This document shows positions 11,680 to 23,849 of a DNA stretch of 64,000 nt, one piece after another. The stretch is taken from assembly GCF_000321225.1 (NCBI RefSeq), contig NW_004450267.1:1-64000 (forward strand). Reading direction: 5' to 3'. This DNA is from Odobenus rosmarus divergens (Eukaryota > Chordata > Mammalia > Carnivora > Odobenidae). Under the pieces are notes generated by a model. That model saw nothing but the letters and a program-made list of their open reading frames with translations. It was not told the DNA's origin and did no database searches. The translations under genes and the position numbers were made by a program. The first letter of the stretch is position 1, and each line of letters starts with the position of its first letter.

Positions 11680-13210
11680 GCTCTTGGTCACAGAGCTTAT
11701 GATCTAGAACAGGAAATAAGAGGCAGTTAAGTGATTAAAATCTGGTGTGGTAGGTATACTATCATGGGAGGACTGGGTCCTGTGGAAGATGGTTTTAGGA
11801 GTTAGGAGAAACTTCCCAAAAGAGATGAAGTCTAATTTTGTATCTGAATGTTGAGTAAAGAATTGCTATCTCTTAAGAATGTTCCAGGAAAAGAGGACCG
11901 CATTTGAAAAAGGCACTGGATATGCGAGTGACTTAAAAAAAAAAATTCATTTCGCTTGGAAAATAGTGCAATGGGGAATGTCAAAAGATAAGGTTGGAAA
12001 TTTAGGTCCTGGTAGGTCTTGAAATTTTGTGTAAGAAAAAAAGAAACCCATTATAAAAATTCATGCAAGAGAATGATGTGATTAGATTTGTATTTTTCAG
12101 TTATTCTGGCTGAAGTATGGAAACTAAATTGTGTTTGGTATAGGTGTGGTAGGTGGTAGAAAGGAGCATGGTGCCATACTGGAAGATAGACCAGCTAGGG
12201 AGCTGTTGCAAAACTCATGTGAAATGCTGCAGCTGCTGCTGGGATGAAGGACAGACAGGGATAAAGGGCTTGGCCAGCAAAAAAGCTTTATGGGGGGATG
12301 CCAACCTAAAAGGGTAAATAAAATATCACCAGGGTAACAAAACATTGCTGGAAATGTAAGAAAATGTGGAAATTTATAATTATCAAAGCTCTTCCCTGGG
12401 AGAATGCAGTATATTTTGGGGAAGAATACTTTAATAAGCAGCTTAGGATGATGATAGAGATCCTCAGACAACAAACTCAAGTGACCACAGATGAAAGGCA
12501 ACATGCCACTTGAGGATGGTAAGTCTCAGTTCCTAAGGTTTTGTTTTGCTGAACTGTATGTGAGTTTGGAATCAGAGATGAGAATTCAGGAAAATAAAAG
12601 AAAGGTAGAGCCCTAGCTCCAGTGGTCCTGTTTCTCTACTCTCCCCTTTACAAATAATTGTTGAAGAGATATATAAAAAATGCCCATCTGGAGGCACAAC
12701 AAATAATTAGCCTCCATCAAGGGTCCCTCAATGCTCCACTGAGACTTAGTAGTGTTAGAGGGATTAAAGAGAAGTAGATGGCATCAAAGTATGTTTACAG
12801 GGTAGAAATCATAGTTCTCTGTAATTATTTGGATGTAAGGATAAGAGAGAAAAAAGAATCAATTATGATAATGTCCACGATTTAGACCTGGGAAACTGGA
12901 TGATGCCATTCTCTGTGATGAGAGAGAGAAAAGGGCCATTTGAGGTGGAATGGGGAGAGAGTAGATGAAGAATTCAGTTTTGCATTTCTAATATTTGAAG
13001 TATGCATGACACTGAAGTAGACAGATCAAGTAAACAAGTAAGTATCAAGCTTAAGAAAGGGATTTAGTTGAAAGATATGTGTTTGGTAATTAAAAACATG
13101 GGAGTGGATTATATCACAAGGGAGAATGTGTAGAATGACATACAGCAGAGGATATGTGGATGAGCATATACAGAAATCAAATTGTTAACACTGAGTTAAG
13201 AGCTGTATTA
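11680..13210. repeat. Possible ancient mammalian interspersed repeat, unclassified
   Basis: Purine-rich text such as GAGAATGATGTGATTAGATT, GGAGCTGTTGCAAAACTCAT and GATTTAGACCTGGGAAACTG follows the order of a familiar old mammalian repeat (the text around TGGGAAGCCATTGGAGGGTT in less decayed copies). I cannot name the family. Open frames within it (such as 12124-12504 minus) have no recognisable domain. Confidence 0.35.
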
Positions 13211-13410
13211 AGTTTTAAACCTAAGAAACAGATGTATCATGTTTGTGAGTATGTGTGTAGATAGATATAATTTTTCAATAGTTAGATGCGAGGTCACAAG
13301 GCATAACTTAGTAAATTATCATATCAGAAATTTGGGGGGTTAAATTCTCTATGCAATGAAATAAACAATGAATTCAGGATTCTCCGCCGGGTAGGATCTA
13401 TGGTAAAACA

Positions 13411-13617
13411 CTACAAGACTGCAAGATCTAAAAATTGTAAGACTTTGAGAACTTTAGACTTTAATATTTCTAAAACTTGAGACTGTCAGATACCAAGACT
13501 GCAAGTCTATGAGATTAGGAAACTGAGACTGGATCCTCAAGGAACCTGCAAGGCTCTGAGATTGCAAGTCTTTAAAACTGCAGGATTTTGCAACTACAAA
13601 ACTGAAAGATTGCAACA
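13411..13617. repeat. Degenerate short tandem repeat around ACTGCAAG
   Basis: The octamer ACTGCAAG or a near match recurs at 13418, 13498, 13544, 13561, 13576, 13588 and 13609. CAAGACTGCAAG is exact at 13414-13425 and 13494-13505. Segments between them repeat GAGACT/GAGATT. At 14045-14155 the reverse complement (CTTGCAG) occurs twice, hinting at an inverted partner. Confidence 0.45.
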
Positions 13618-14169
13618 TGCTTTCTACTTTCCAGTACCACCTCTAGCTTTTCCTTGCTTAGCAAATTCCCTATGTAAGAGAATAACTTAGCAGAGAGGAT
13701 TATCTTTGTTTTGGGGGCTCTTCCAGAATAAATTCTGGCACACCCGAGGGAGGGTTAATCAAAAGCTTGGCTGAATTCCCTTCATCTACAAAACTGTCCT
13801 GTGGCAGGTCAGCTTCTTTGCCCAACCTCTTGCCTCCAGTTTAACTCCAAGTGTGAAAGCATCCCCTGTCTCTTGAGATCATCCTTCTTGACTTTATTTC
13901 TATATTTTTAAAATATTTGGGTCCATTGCTTTTCAATGAATTTAAAGAAAAATTTGGGTTGCTCTTATTTATCTGGGGATTTCATACTCTTTCAGTGAGA
14001 GTGAAGGGTTTTCACATCTTGTACTTTCATAGTGCTGCTGTCTTGCAGTTTCCAAAGGCTCATCAAGATCTTACATCCTGAAGCTCTAGCATTATTATAG
14101 TTCCATAATCTCAAGGCCTTTCATTTTTGAAGCTTACCATCTTGCAGTATTTATTCACAGTCCTGAGCA

Positions 14170-15640
14170 AACTTTCAAATAATTCATTGAATATGATTAA
14201 AACCAGATTGTACACAACAGAAGAAACCAAACTGTCAAAGCAATTAAAGACAAAGTTGAAATGAATCTAACTAAAGTCGCAACTAAGGAAACTTCTAATA
14301 ACATAAAAACTTTGGCCTTTTTGTGACCTAAAAAGTTGAGGTCTGGGCTGAAAAGAGAGAACTTCCTCAATGTCTGGAGATCTAACTCCAAGCCCTGGTA
14401 GAGGGTTTAAGGTCACAACACAACACAACTCCATAAACAGTTCAGCTTCTGCTTTAAATAATAAACTGATCAGTCTTAGTCTAACTACCTAAGAGAGGAA
14501 AGTGCATTACCTTTTGGAGAGGTATATATGTTCTATATCTGTCTTTTCTTTTGCACACAATATCAGCATAGAAATTACAAAACTTGTGAATAAACAGGAG
14601 AATATGACCCATGACACGAGAGTATTCAGTAAATTAAAAGAGAACAACAGACAATCTATATGTTGGAATTATTAATAAGAACTTCAAAATAACCTTGATA
14701 AATATTTTAAAGAATCTACAGGAAAAGATAGGATGAGTGAAGAAATGAGAGAATTCTCTAAGGAAAGACTTGAAAACATTACAAAAGAAAAAATGGGAAA
14801 CCTAGAAATGATGAATACAATATCTGTAATTTTTTTGAAAAATAATCGAATATGATTAAGAGCAAATTGGACACAATGGAAGAAAGTATCAGTGAACTTG
14901 AAGATGAATCAATAGTAACCATCCAATCTGAAGTACACAGAGAAAGAAATTATAGAAGAAAATGGACAAAGTCTCAATGACCTCTTAGAAACTATAAATT
15001 AGTCAAGCATATGTATAAATGGAATGCCATAAGGAGAGGACAGAGAACTTGAGATAGAACAATATTTGAAGAAATAATGGATAACAGTTTTCAAATGTAA
15101 TCAAGCAAGCAATCTTCAGATCCAGGCAGCTCCAAAAACTCCCAGGACAATAAGTACATTATTTTAACAGAAAAAACTACACCTCAGCATTTCACAGGCA
15201 AACTGCTAAAAAACAAACTTTTATAAAAATAACATTTAAAAGCAACTAGTGAAAAAAGACATCCATACAGTGGAACATGAGAATGAGAAATTCTCATCAG
15301 AAACAATGGAAGTCAGAGACAGTGAGAAAAGTCTTTAAAATGATGAAAGGAAAAACAAACTGTCAAAATAGAACATTAGGTGCAACAAAAATGTTTTTCA
15401 AAAATGAAAGGCATAAACACATTTCATATAAAGCTTAGAGAATACGCTGCATTGAAATTCACAACACAAAAAAAAACTTAAAAAGAAATTCTTCAGGATG
15501 AAGAGAAACCATACCAAGTGAAAGCCTAGATCTGTAGAAACATATAAAAATAATCAGAAAGGGTACTTATAGTACAAATACAAGTGCAATATATGAAAAA
15601 GAAGCAGTATAAACTATTGACTAAATGCTGTATTATTCAG
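14170..15640 (+). repeat. Old L1-lineage fragment(s)
   Basis: Text such as CCACACCTCAGCA-like CACCTCAGCATTTCACAGGC, AAACTGCTAAAAAAC, TCTCATCAGAAACAATGGAA GTCAGAGAC and TTCTTCAGGATGAAGAGAAA matches, in order, a segment common to old mammalian L1 or HAL1 copies. All frames are broken. A block at 14189 (GAATATGATTAAAACCAGAT) is repeated at 14848 with a few changes, so two overlapping pieces may be joined here. Confidence 0.55.
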
Positions 15641-15669
15641 TAAAGACTTTAGCAAGAATGACTTACAGT

Positions 15670-15889
15670 AATTCTTAGTTTTTGTATATTTCATTTTCAT
15701 GCAAACATTTATTCAAATATACTACTATTTTATAGAAACACCCCCCAAGTTGCCTTTTATATACAGAAGATGGTCTTTCATAACTCACCAAATAAACTTT
15801 AAAGCTACTGCATGATAGTTTACTTCATTGTTCTCAGGATAAATGAATAAATGTTTGCATGAAAATTAAATGTATAAAAACTAAGAATT
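15670..15889. mobile_element. MITE-like element with 46-bp inverted arms
   Basis: Left arm 15670-15715 (AATTCTTAGTTTTTGTATAT...CATTTATTCA) pairs with right arm 15844-15889; I count 3 mismatches in 46. The spacer is 128 bp. ACTTA occurs just outside both ends (15661-15665 and 15893-15897), a possible 5-bp target duplication. No coding capacity. It may be a nonautonomous DNA transposon, or an inverted duplication; I cannot name a family. Confidence 0.55.
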
Positions 15890-16456
15890 GCAACTTAGTT
15901 GGAAAAAAGATATGAAAACAACTTTTTAAACTTTTAAGTCTTCTAGTCCCTCAAATTTGCAAGTAATTTTATATTTTATACATAATGCATACAAAACTCA
16001 TACAGATCTCCGAATATATTACTTTATCTAACTTTATAAGGATGTTTCAATATCACATTTTTCATTTATTCTGTATTCACACTTTAGCAGCATTTTTGCA
16101 TAATAAAGAATAAAATCACTCAACATTAAATTTTTTTTCTTCAAAAGCAACATCGTCCAAGATGCAGTTCAGAAATGGAATGATCTTTTCCCATGTTTTC
16201 ACCATAGTGTTAAACAGATAGATTTAGGAAAAAGAAATGGGACCTTTAATTAATTGAATTCAATTCTTCTATGTCTGGAGACTGCTGGGCCCAGTTAGAG
16301 GGCAGGGACTTCAGCATATTAATACAAATGTGTTCAAGGGTTTGTCTTTATCCATTTTCTCTTTTAAATGATCTTCAGAGCCAACTTGGAAGATTATTAA
16401 GACACCTAGGAGGCACTCAAGTTTCATTCTGAGAATCCTGAGAGGTAAGAGAAGTA

Positions 16457-16895
16457 CAGTAGTCCCCCTTTCTCTGCGAGGGATACATTCCAAGACCCCC
16501 CCAAAGGATGCTTGAAACTATAAATACTACTGAACCCTAAATATACTATGTTTTTTTTCTATATATACACACACCTAGGTTAAGTTTAATTTATAAATTA
16601 GGCACTGTAAGAGATTAACAACTAATAATAAAAGAGAACAATTACAACAATATACTGTAATAAAATTTATGAGAATGTGGTCTCATTTTCTTTCAAAATA
16701 TCTTACTGTACTAGACTCACCCCTTTGTGATGATGTGAGATAATACAATGTCCACCTTGTGAGAGGAAGTGGGGTGAATGATATTGGCATTGTGATGTAG
16801 CCTTAGACTCCGGCTGACTCTCTGAAGATACATCAGGAAAAAGATGGATCATCTGCTTCCTGACTGCAGTTGATGGTAGACAAAAAGAAACCACA
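16457..16895 (+). mobile_element. Tigger-type (pogo family) DNA transposon remnant
   Basis: Begins CAGTAGTCCCCCTTTCTCTG, close to the Tigger/MER2-type terminus, followed by GATACATTCCAAGACCCCC, AACCCTAAATATACTATG, TTTATAAATTAGGCAC and AACAATATACTGTAATAAAA in the expected order. The right part (16700-16890, GATGATGTGAGATAAT...) also fits. No transposase frame remains. Confidence 0.75.
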
Positions 16896-17694
16896 GGTAA
16901 GTGTGTGTGTGGGAGCTCTGTAGCCGTACACAGAACTTACACATGTAAACTTAAATGTAAGAGGACTAGATGTTTGCACATGTCCATGTTACATGAATGC
17001 TCCTGAAGTTCTGGAAACACTAAAAGGAGGAGAAAAATGAGTTAGGGATGGCTATTGTGTGCTGGTGAAATAAACATGAAATAAAGTGACAGGAAGAGTT
17101 TTATAACTATTATTTATGGCCTGATGGAAGGGAGTGAATTTCTGTCCATCTCTTTGGAGCTTCTTTCCATGTTGGTCTCTCCCTTTCTTCACAGTTTGGG
17201 GATAGATTGTTATGTCTTTATATCCCTGTGTGTGTGGAATACAAAGAAGACTCACTTAGGATTTAGAGACTTGGTTTCTCTAACCCCCCCTGCCTTTCTA
17301 TATAACTGGGTCTTTCCTCCCTCTGACCTGCCCTAACCATGCATTCAGAATTTAAGTAAATGATATGTAAAAGCAGTATAACCTCCAGATTCTGTAAGGA
17401 AAAGGAATGACTAAAGGGCAGCTAGCTTGTACTGAGCAGAAGGATGGCTTGGGACTGTGCTTTCCTGGCGTGACACATAAAAGAAGAAAAAATCAGTTAC
17501 CCATATCAAAGCATGAGATGTGTAAATTCCTCTCCTCCAGTATTCCTCTAAAAGCACCTGCCTTCTGAAATCTACCACAGTTCTGTCATTCCATGTTTCT
17601 AAGGTTGTTTCCCACATATTTACTCACCCTGTCCGCCAAACCATGTTTGAGGATTACCAACAGAGTCTGGGTGACAGCCTACAGAGAGAAGCAG

Positions 17695-17940
17695 TTGTGC
17701 CCAGTGTGTAAGAACACAGACTCTGTAGTCAGATTTTCTGAGTTCAACTCCCGGATCCACCCTTTTCTACAGGTGAACTCTTGGACAATTCACTTTTAGT
17801 CCCTCTATGCGCCACTTTCTCATCTGTCAAAAGAGGAAATAAGTAGTATCTACATCACTGTGTGGTTGTGAGATGCATTCATTAATACATGTAAAGTTTT
17901 TGGACCGGTGACTTGTCTGCAATAAAGCAGTTAATAAAGT
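17695..17940 (+). repeat. MIR SINE, nearly full length
   Basis: Landmarks in order: ACACAGACTCTGTAGTCAGA, GAGTTCAACTCC, core TCTTGGACAATTCACTTT, TCTCATCTGTCAAAAGAGGA and TTCATTAATACATGTAAAG. Clear MIR order across about 240 bases. Confidence 0.85.
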
Positions 17941-18023
17941 GTTGCTACTTTGAATTCATTTTTATTTAATTTATTTTAATTCAATTTGGAATTGCCAAAG
18001 ATAGATATTTTATATAATTCTGA

Positions 18024-18172
18024 CTTTCCTTCCTTCCTTCTTTCCTTCCCTCCTTCCTTCCTTCTCTCCCTCCTTTCTTCCTTTCTTCTTTCCTTCCTTC
18101 CTTCCTCCCCTCCTTCCTTCCTTTCTTCCTTCCTCCACTCCTTCCTTCCTTCTTTTCTTTCATCCGTCTTTC
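18024..18172 (+). repeat. (TTCC)n polypyrimidine tract
   Basis: About 150 bases of almost pure C/T on the plus strand, mostly TTCC with TTTC and CTCC variants. Open frames in this tract (Lys/Glu/Arg-rich on one strand, Phe/Leu/Ser-rich on the other) are low-complexity artefacts. Confidence 0.96.
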
Positions 18173-18179
18173 TTTTCTT

Positions 18180-21100
18180 CACCCCTGTCTGCTCCTACTT
18201 TTCTAGGTAGGTGTTTTAGGAGGCCTTCACTTACTTACTGAATACCTTGGGCCAATCTGGGCTGATGAAGCCGGCCATAGGCCAGGGGGCTTGCTGGGCC
18301 TCTAGTGTCTAGGCTATGCTCATTGTAAGCTCCCTTGAGCAACAGAGAGTGCCAGACACAGATTTCATTAATCCTACCATCAGTAGGTCTGAATTCATTG
18401 CAACTAATACAATACCTGTTCCTCTAACTATGCCAACATTTTCTTGACACCATGTTTGACCTCCTGTTATTTCTCAACAAAAGCTGGCAAGCATGACCCG
18501 GCAGTGAAGTAAAACAGCCCAGCGGGCCACAGACTGCTGAGTGCATCCATGCTGAAATGAACAGCACATTCCAAAGAGATCCACAGCAGCTCAGAAGAAA
18601 AGTAAAAAAGAAAGAAAAATAAAAAGGAAAGAATGCAGAATCACTTAGAGGAGAGATTAATCCCCTAGGTCACCAGACTTCCATGTTTATCTTCCCTACA
18701 TTGAAAACCAGGGTGACTTCTATCCTAGAACCCCTGACCATTCCAATTCTAGTGCGATATTTTGCAAAGTCGTTCTCAGCTGTCCCCCGTCCCCTTTATC
18801 CTCACCAAAAAAAAAAAAAAAAATCACATACGTCCTCCTGATGGGACAAGGCTCCGAGATCTTTGAATTTTCTACCAGCCACACCAAAAGAGAAAGCAGC
18901 ATATCATATGTATGTGTAGGTTTAGTTATACTTCAGATTTGGGATGAATCAGATGGGAAAGATTTCTACATGGTATAAAAATACGTGAGGAAAGGAGGGA
19001 GTTTGTTTAGTTTCAAAGGCTTTAACTTTAAACTTTTCCCTCATGGCTTTTGTGAGAAATGGGTACATTAAACTAATTTCCCTGTTCTATATCTAACCCT
19101 GATGGAGTTTTTATTTTCTCGGCTAAAATACGAAATCTTCCTTGGATCCCTTCCTAGCCGGTTGATGTAAGGAATGTTAACGGAAGGGGAAGTCATTGAG
19201 ACAAACACTCTGGAAGGTGCATACAGTCATTCAACACAGTTGTTGGACAACAGTATATCCCAGTTACTGTCATAGGCCCTGAGCCAAAAGAAGATGAATA
19301 ATATTAGGAACTTGCCTGCCCTCAGAGACTCACACTCTAATAGGATAATAGACATTATCCTATTCACTGTAATGAAGTGAATCATTACAAACTGTCAGAA
19401 TTGCCATGAAGAAAATATTCAGAGTCCCGTGGGAGAGAAAATTGGGAGAATCTAGTTTAATCTGAAAGGCACAAGAAAAAGTTTCTCTAAGGGGAAGGCT
19501 GTATCTGGTTGCAATCTGTAGAAAAATATAAAAAGGTCTAAACACTGAAACTTTCATGTGGAATTATTAATAAGTTCATCAACGATACTATCCCCTTGTT
19601 TTCAAATAAAGTTAGCTGAAAAGATGAAGTAGTTTAATGGAATTGAACATTTAATCTTCTCAAGGATCAGAGGCACTTCTTGTTTATTAAACTATAAAAA
19701 GTAACTGCTACCTATTCCTAGGTCTCCAGAGGCCAAAATTTTATTCCAAAATCTAACCCTTCCTGGTATTCCTTAGGGCTGTTTGCATAGAATCCCACAG
19801 AGTGGATACTAACAAATATCTGAATGATTGTGAGAACCAGTTAGAAAGGCTTGCACAAAGCTAGGAATGTAAATTAAAAGGAGGAACAGACATTATGTTG
19901 AGAGAGGAAGAACAAAGGGAAGAGTAATGATCTGTCCATTGATGATAGGGTTTGGAAAGGAAGTTTTCTTGGGAACTAATTCCTAGATCCTACCGTTCAT
20001 TTGCTTGTACAAATGATGCACTCTCTAGTCAGGGAAGGAAAATCTCGGTATCTGGTCCTTACTCCTTTTATGAATACAAACCACTCACAGAAGCCTATAA
20101 TGAACATTAAAAGAGGGAAAATTGAGGCCTTGAATGAAATGTTAAAATATGATATTCATAATAAAATACTATCTTCTCCACTATAACTATATGAACACTG
20201 TATGTCATCAGGGGTTCATAAATATGACAAAAATGGGCATTGTTGTAACCTACATCTGGGACACTACATTTGTAGCTATGGACTTTGGTCAAGTAACTTA
20301 ATTTCCAAAGGTGAAGATTGTTCATCTCTGATTAGACATTCTAATCCTTAAATTATTTTTATAATTTGTTGTGGTTTTTTTTTCATGTAATCTCTCAATT
20401 CTTGCTGCAGCACTTATGGTAGCGTTTCCATCAATTCTCTTGACAGATGTGGAAATTAAGACTCAGCGTGTTATTGCAGTACATCATACATTTCAGTATG
20501 CATTTCAGTACATCATACATCCTTTGAGTATCCAATTATATTGTATGTATTTGATAGTGTTTGATAAATGGTAAGGTGTTGCATACACATGAGGTACTCC
20601 TTGATCACTAAAGAGTTCATTAATTAATGTATTTATTCTTTTGTTATTTTAATGAACCCTTTCTGAATACATATTAAATGTTTTCATCACTGTCTTAGAT
20701 GCTAGGGGAATATGAGGAGCTACTTTGCTGTCTATATTTAGAGATATCCTTGGCATATATTTCTTTGTCATAAGTTGGCACACTGATCTAGAGAACAATC
20801 TTTTGCAAGACATTCATTCTAGAGCAATTACTTTTATATTTGCTGCAGCACAGAAGGACATTAGTAATTTCAGACACTGGATTTTAGCCACTGAAGTCAC
20901 TTACCTGTTGGCTTATAAGTGTCTCCTTATTTCACTGCTTGCACCATAGGAATAAAAGTAGGTCACCATACACTGGTGTGCACTGACCTGGCTAGTTAAA
21001 TACACATGTAAATGACAGATTTTTCAATGGAGTGGCTTCAAGATAAGCAGCAAATTTGTATATTCCTCTAAAGTATTGTTCCAAAAATGTTAGCAATGAT

Positions 21101-23560
21101 TCACAAAAAACAAGAAAGCTATCTGAGTTAGAGGCTTTGCTTTTATTACTGAGGACTATAAATAACTAATCTAACACTTTTGGAATGCTACAGAGTCTGT
21201 TGAAGGTCTCCAGGTGAAGACATTCACTTTTGTATGTAGAGGAAAGTTTTTCATTCAATAAAATTTTTAAGTAACAAGCAAATCGTGGGCTGGATTGGCA
21301 TTTTGTAAAGATTATTAGCCTTACATTTGGACTTGATTCTCAAGTATATTTAATGGTTACAAATGATCTGAATTAGTTGTCAATTTTGAAATTAAACAGC
21401 ATTATTTTACAGTCAAGGCAAGCATTCACAGAAAAGAAATATTAAATTCAATTATATGGTACCAAATGTGAAGTAGCCACTTCTAGCTCTTTGATTATAT
21501 ACTTTGTTTATCAGTTTAATTTTCTAAGCACTTTCAGATACTTTTCCATTAAATATATTATAGATGCCTATGCAGGTAGATTAAATTATATGATGTTGCC
21601 AATATTAGGCCATATTTGTTCAATAGAAATGGAAATTTCAACCTAATATGTGGTCCCGCGGATGAGGGTAACCTTAGTCATGCCAGCCTCCCCATCTTTT
21701 ATATGAAAACTTTTTTTCCTAATGGAGCCACTTAAAATGAAATTAATTAAAGAGATTTTAAAAGCACTCTTTCCTTTTATTCATTTAATGAAATCAATGT
21801 TCCTCTATTTTCAAGTGTTCTTATCAAACCTCTATAAGGACTAATTATTCCAACCAAGCCAGGCAAAAAAAAATTTTTTTGGAGTGAGATTTATGCTGAA
21901 AAGACAACATTGATTTCCTCAAAATGTAGAGAAGGGGCAAGGTACAGGGAGAAGACTATACCCTATGTGATTAAATATGATAGATAAAATGCCAAATTAT
22001 GAAAGTCAAAGACATACATAAATACTTAGATTTCATTAAAATACAGTATTTTGGCGATGGTTCAGCAGTAAGATGAACCCCCGAAACTCTGATAATCATT
22101 AAAAAATCAGCTTAGTTTCTCAGAAGAGATTATCAATTAGTAGTATTTGCTTTTTAACACCTAGTCACAACCAATTTTGCTAATTTCATATGTAAAAGCT
22201 ATTTTGAAATTGGCAATATATCTCATCCCTGATTTTCTCCTGTGGCTCTATGACCTCATGGTGCTCTAACTTGGCCTTGGTAAGTTAGGTTCCAAAGAGT
22301 TCCAATCTTAAATTAACAATTTCTCTGTCTTCCTGCGCCCACCTTATTTCTGGCAGCATAGACTATTTCATCTTAGATAATCCAGGCTTGATATAATGGG
22401 TAATGTTCATCAATTAAAATGGAAGGTAATGGACCAGTCCTGGAAAAGGTGATCCATGACCAGACTGTTCTGATCTTTCATAGTACTGTCTGCTGACCTA
22501 TTTGGCAAGTTGAATTCACTCTTCTCATTCATGCATAACTGGAGGCACTTAAACATTAAAGGATTGGAACTTCTCTCCCCCTCATCCCTTGACCTAGGTT
22601 AAACCTGTTGTTACTCCTTGGTCCAGGATGAGGGAGAATGTGTAGTATATACATATGTGTGAATGTGTGAATGTGCATGTGTGTGCATGAATGCATATGC
22701 TCAAAGTTGTGCACACTGCAAGTGGTGATCTAGTGAAAAATGCACCAGGCTTTATGTTTCATGTGCCCACATTCTATAATCATAAAATATATGTAAATGA
22801 GGATCATCAAGTTAACCTAGAATGCCAGTAGCTATACATTAAGTCTCAACAGATAATTATCATTTATAAACCCTCTTTCTATGCCTTGAATCTTGGCTTT
22901 TCTCTTAAAATATGCATAAGGATATCTTGGGTATACATAGTGAAATGGATCTCAAATGTGTTGGGTCAAAGAGGAGCAGAGAGTTGATAAAGATAAGTGA
23001 TGCAAGATTTACACTTTAGGAAGAACCATGAATCATGGTACCATACACTGTTAAAATGGCTGTTGGATGCTGGAAAGAAATGATAGCCTGCATGGAAGCA
23101 AACTAGAAATGCAAGAAATACTAAGGCAGATGGTGAAGGGATGATTAGAGAAGTGGGCATGCTATAGTGGATTTACTGAGACAAGAAAACACAATAGCTG
23201 ATTATGTTACAAAAGAGCCCCCATGACTCTGTTTACCGAAGTCATTAGCAATGCACTGATGAGAGTGAAACTAGCACATTTGAAAAGCTCAGTGATGACC
23301 ATCTTCTCTCATCCAGGGTAGGTAAGAGACGCTAAGAATTTGGCTCACTGGTAGCAATGGGGATAAGATACTCTTATTTAGAGAAGCCAGATGACAGCAA
23401 GTTTGAAGTCATTAGTGATGAGTACCCATGTCAATGTGCAGCCCAAGAATTAGGTAGATGATTCAAAAGACACAGTGTTTCTATGGGAAATATAGGTAGT
23501 CAGCCAACAAGGGTACAAGCAGTCACTCCAATAAAATATTCAGATGCCTTGCCCAGTTTC
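18180..23560. other. Long gene-free stretch
   Basis: AT-rich intergenic sequence without a recognised gene or young repeat. About 19195-19500 has hints of an old interspersed repeat (TTGCCTGCCCTCAGAGACTC). A short CATCATACATTTCAGTA duplication lies at 20479-20520. No credible exon seen. Confidence 0.45.
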
Positions 23561-23849
23561 CAATCTGAGCCCGTTCTTGAATCCCATTAATTAATCCATT
23601 GATTAATGGAGAGGCTGTGTCCCCATGAGGAATGATTTTGAACATCATGGCATGTGTCTACAATTATGATTCCTCCAATATCCCAAAGGACTTACAGCTA
23701 TTTAATCAGATAACCATACACTGTTAAAATGTGAATGCTGTGACATTTTGAGAACTGTGGAACACAGTTCAGGTTGATGTTAACACTTGAAAGCCTGAGT
23801 CATAATTATGGCCCTGCTGTTAAGGTAGGTACGTCTGAGGACCTGATAA

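Noticed and set aside
17976..18210. Lys/Glu/Arg-rich and Phe/Leu/Ser-rich frames
   Set aside because: Direct translation of the (TTCC)n tract.
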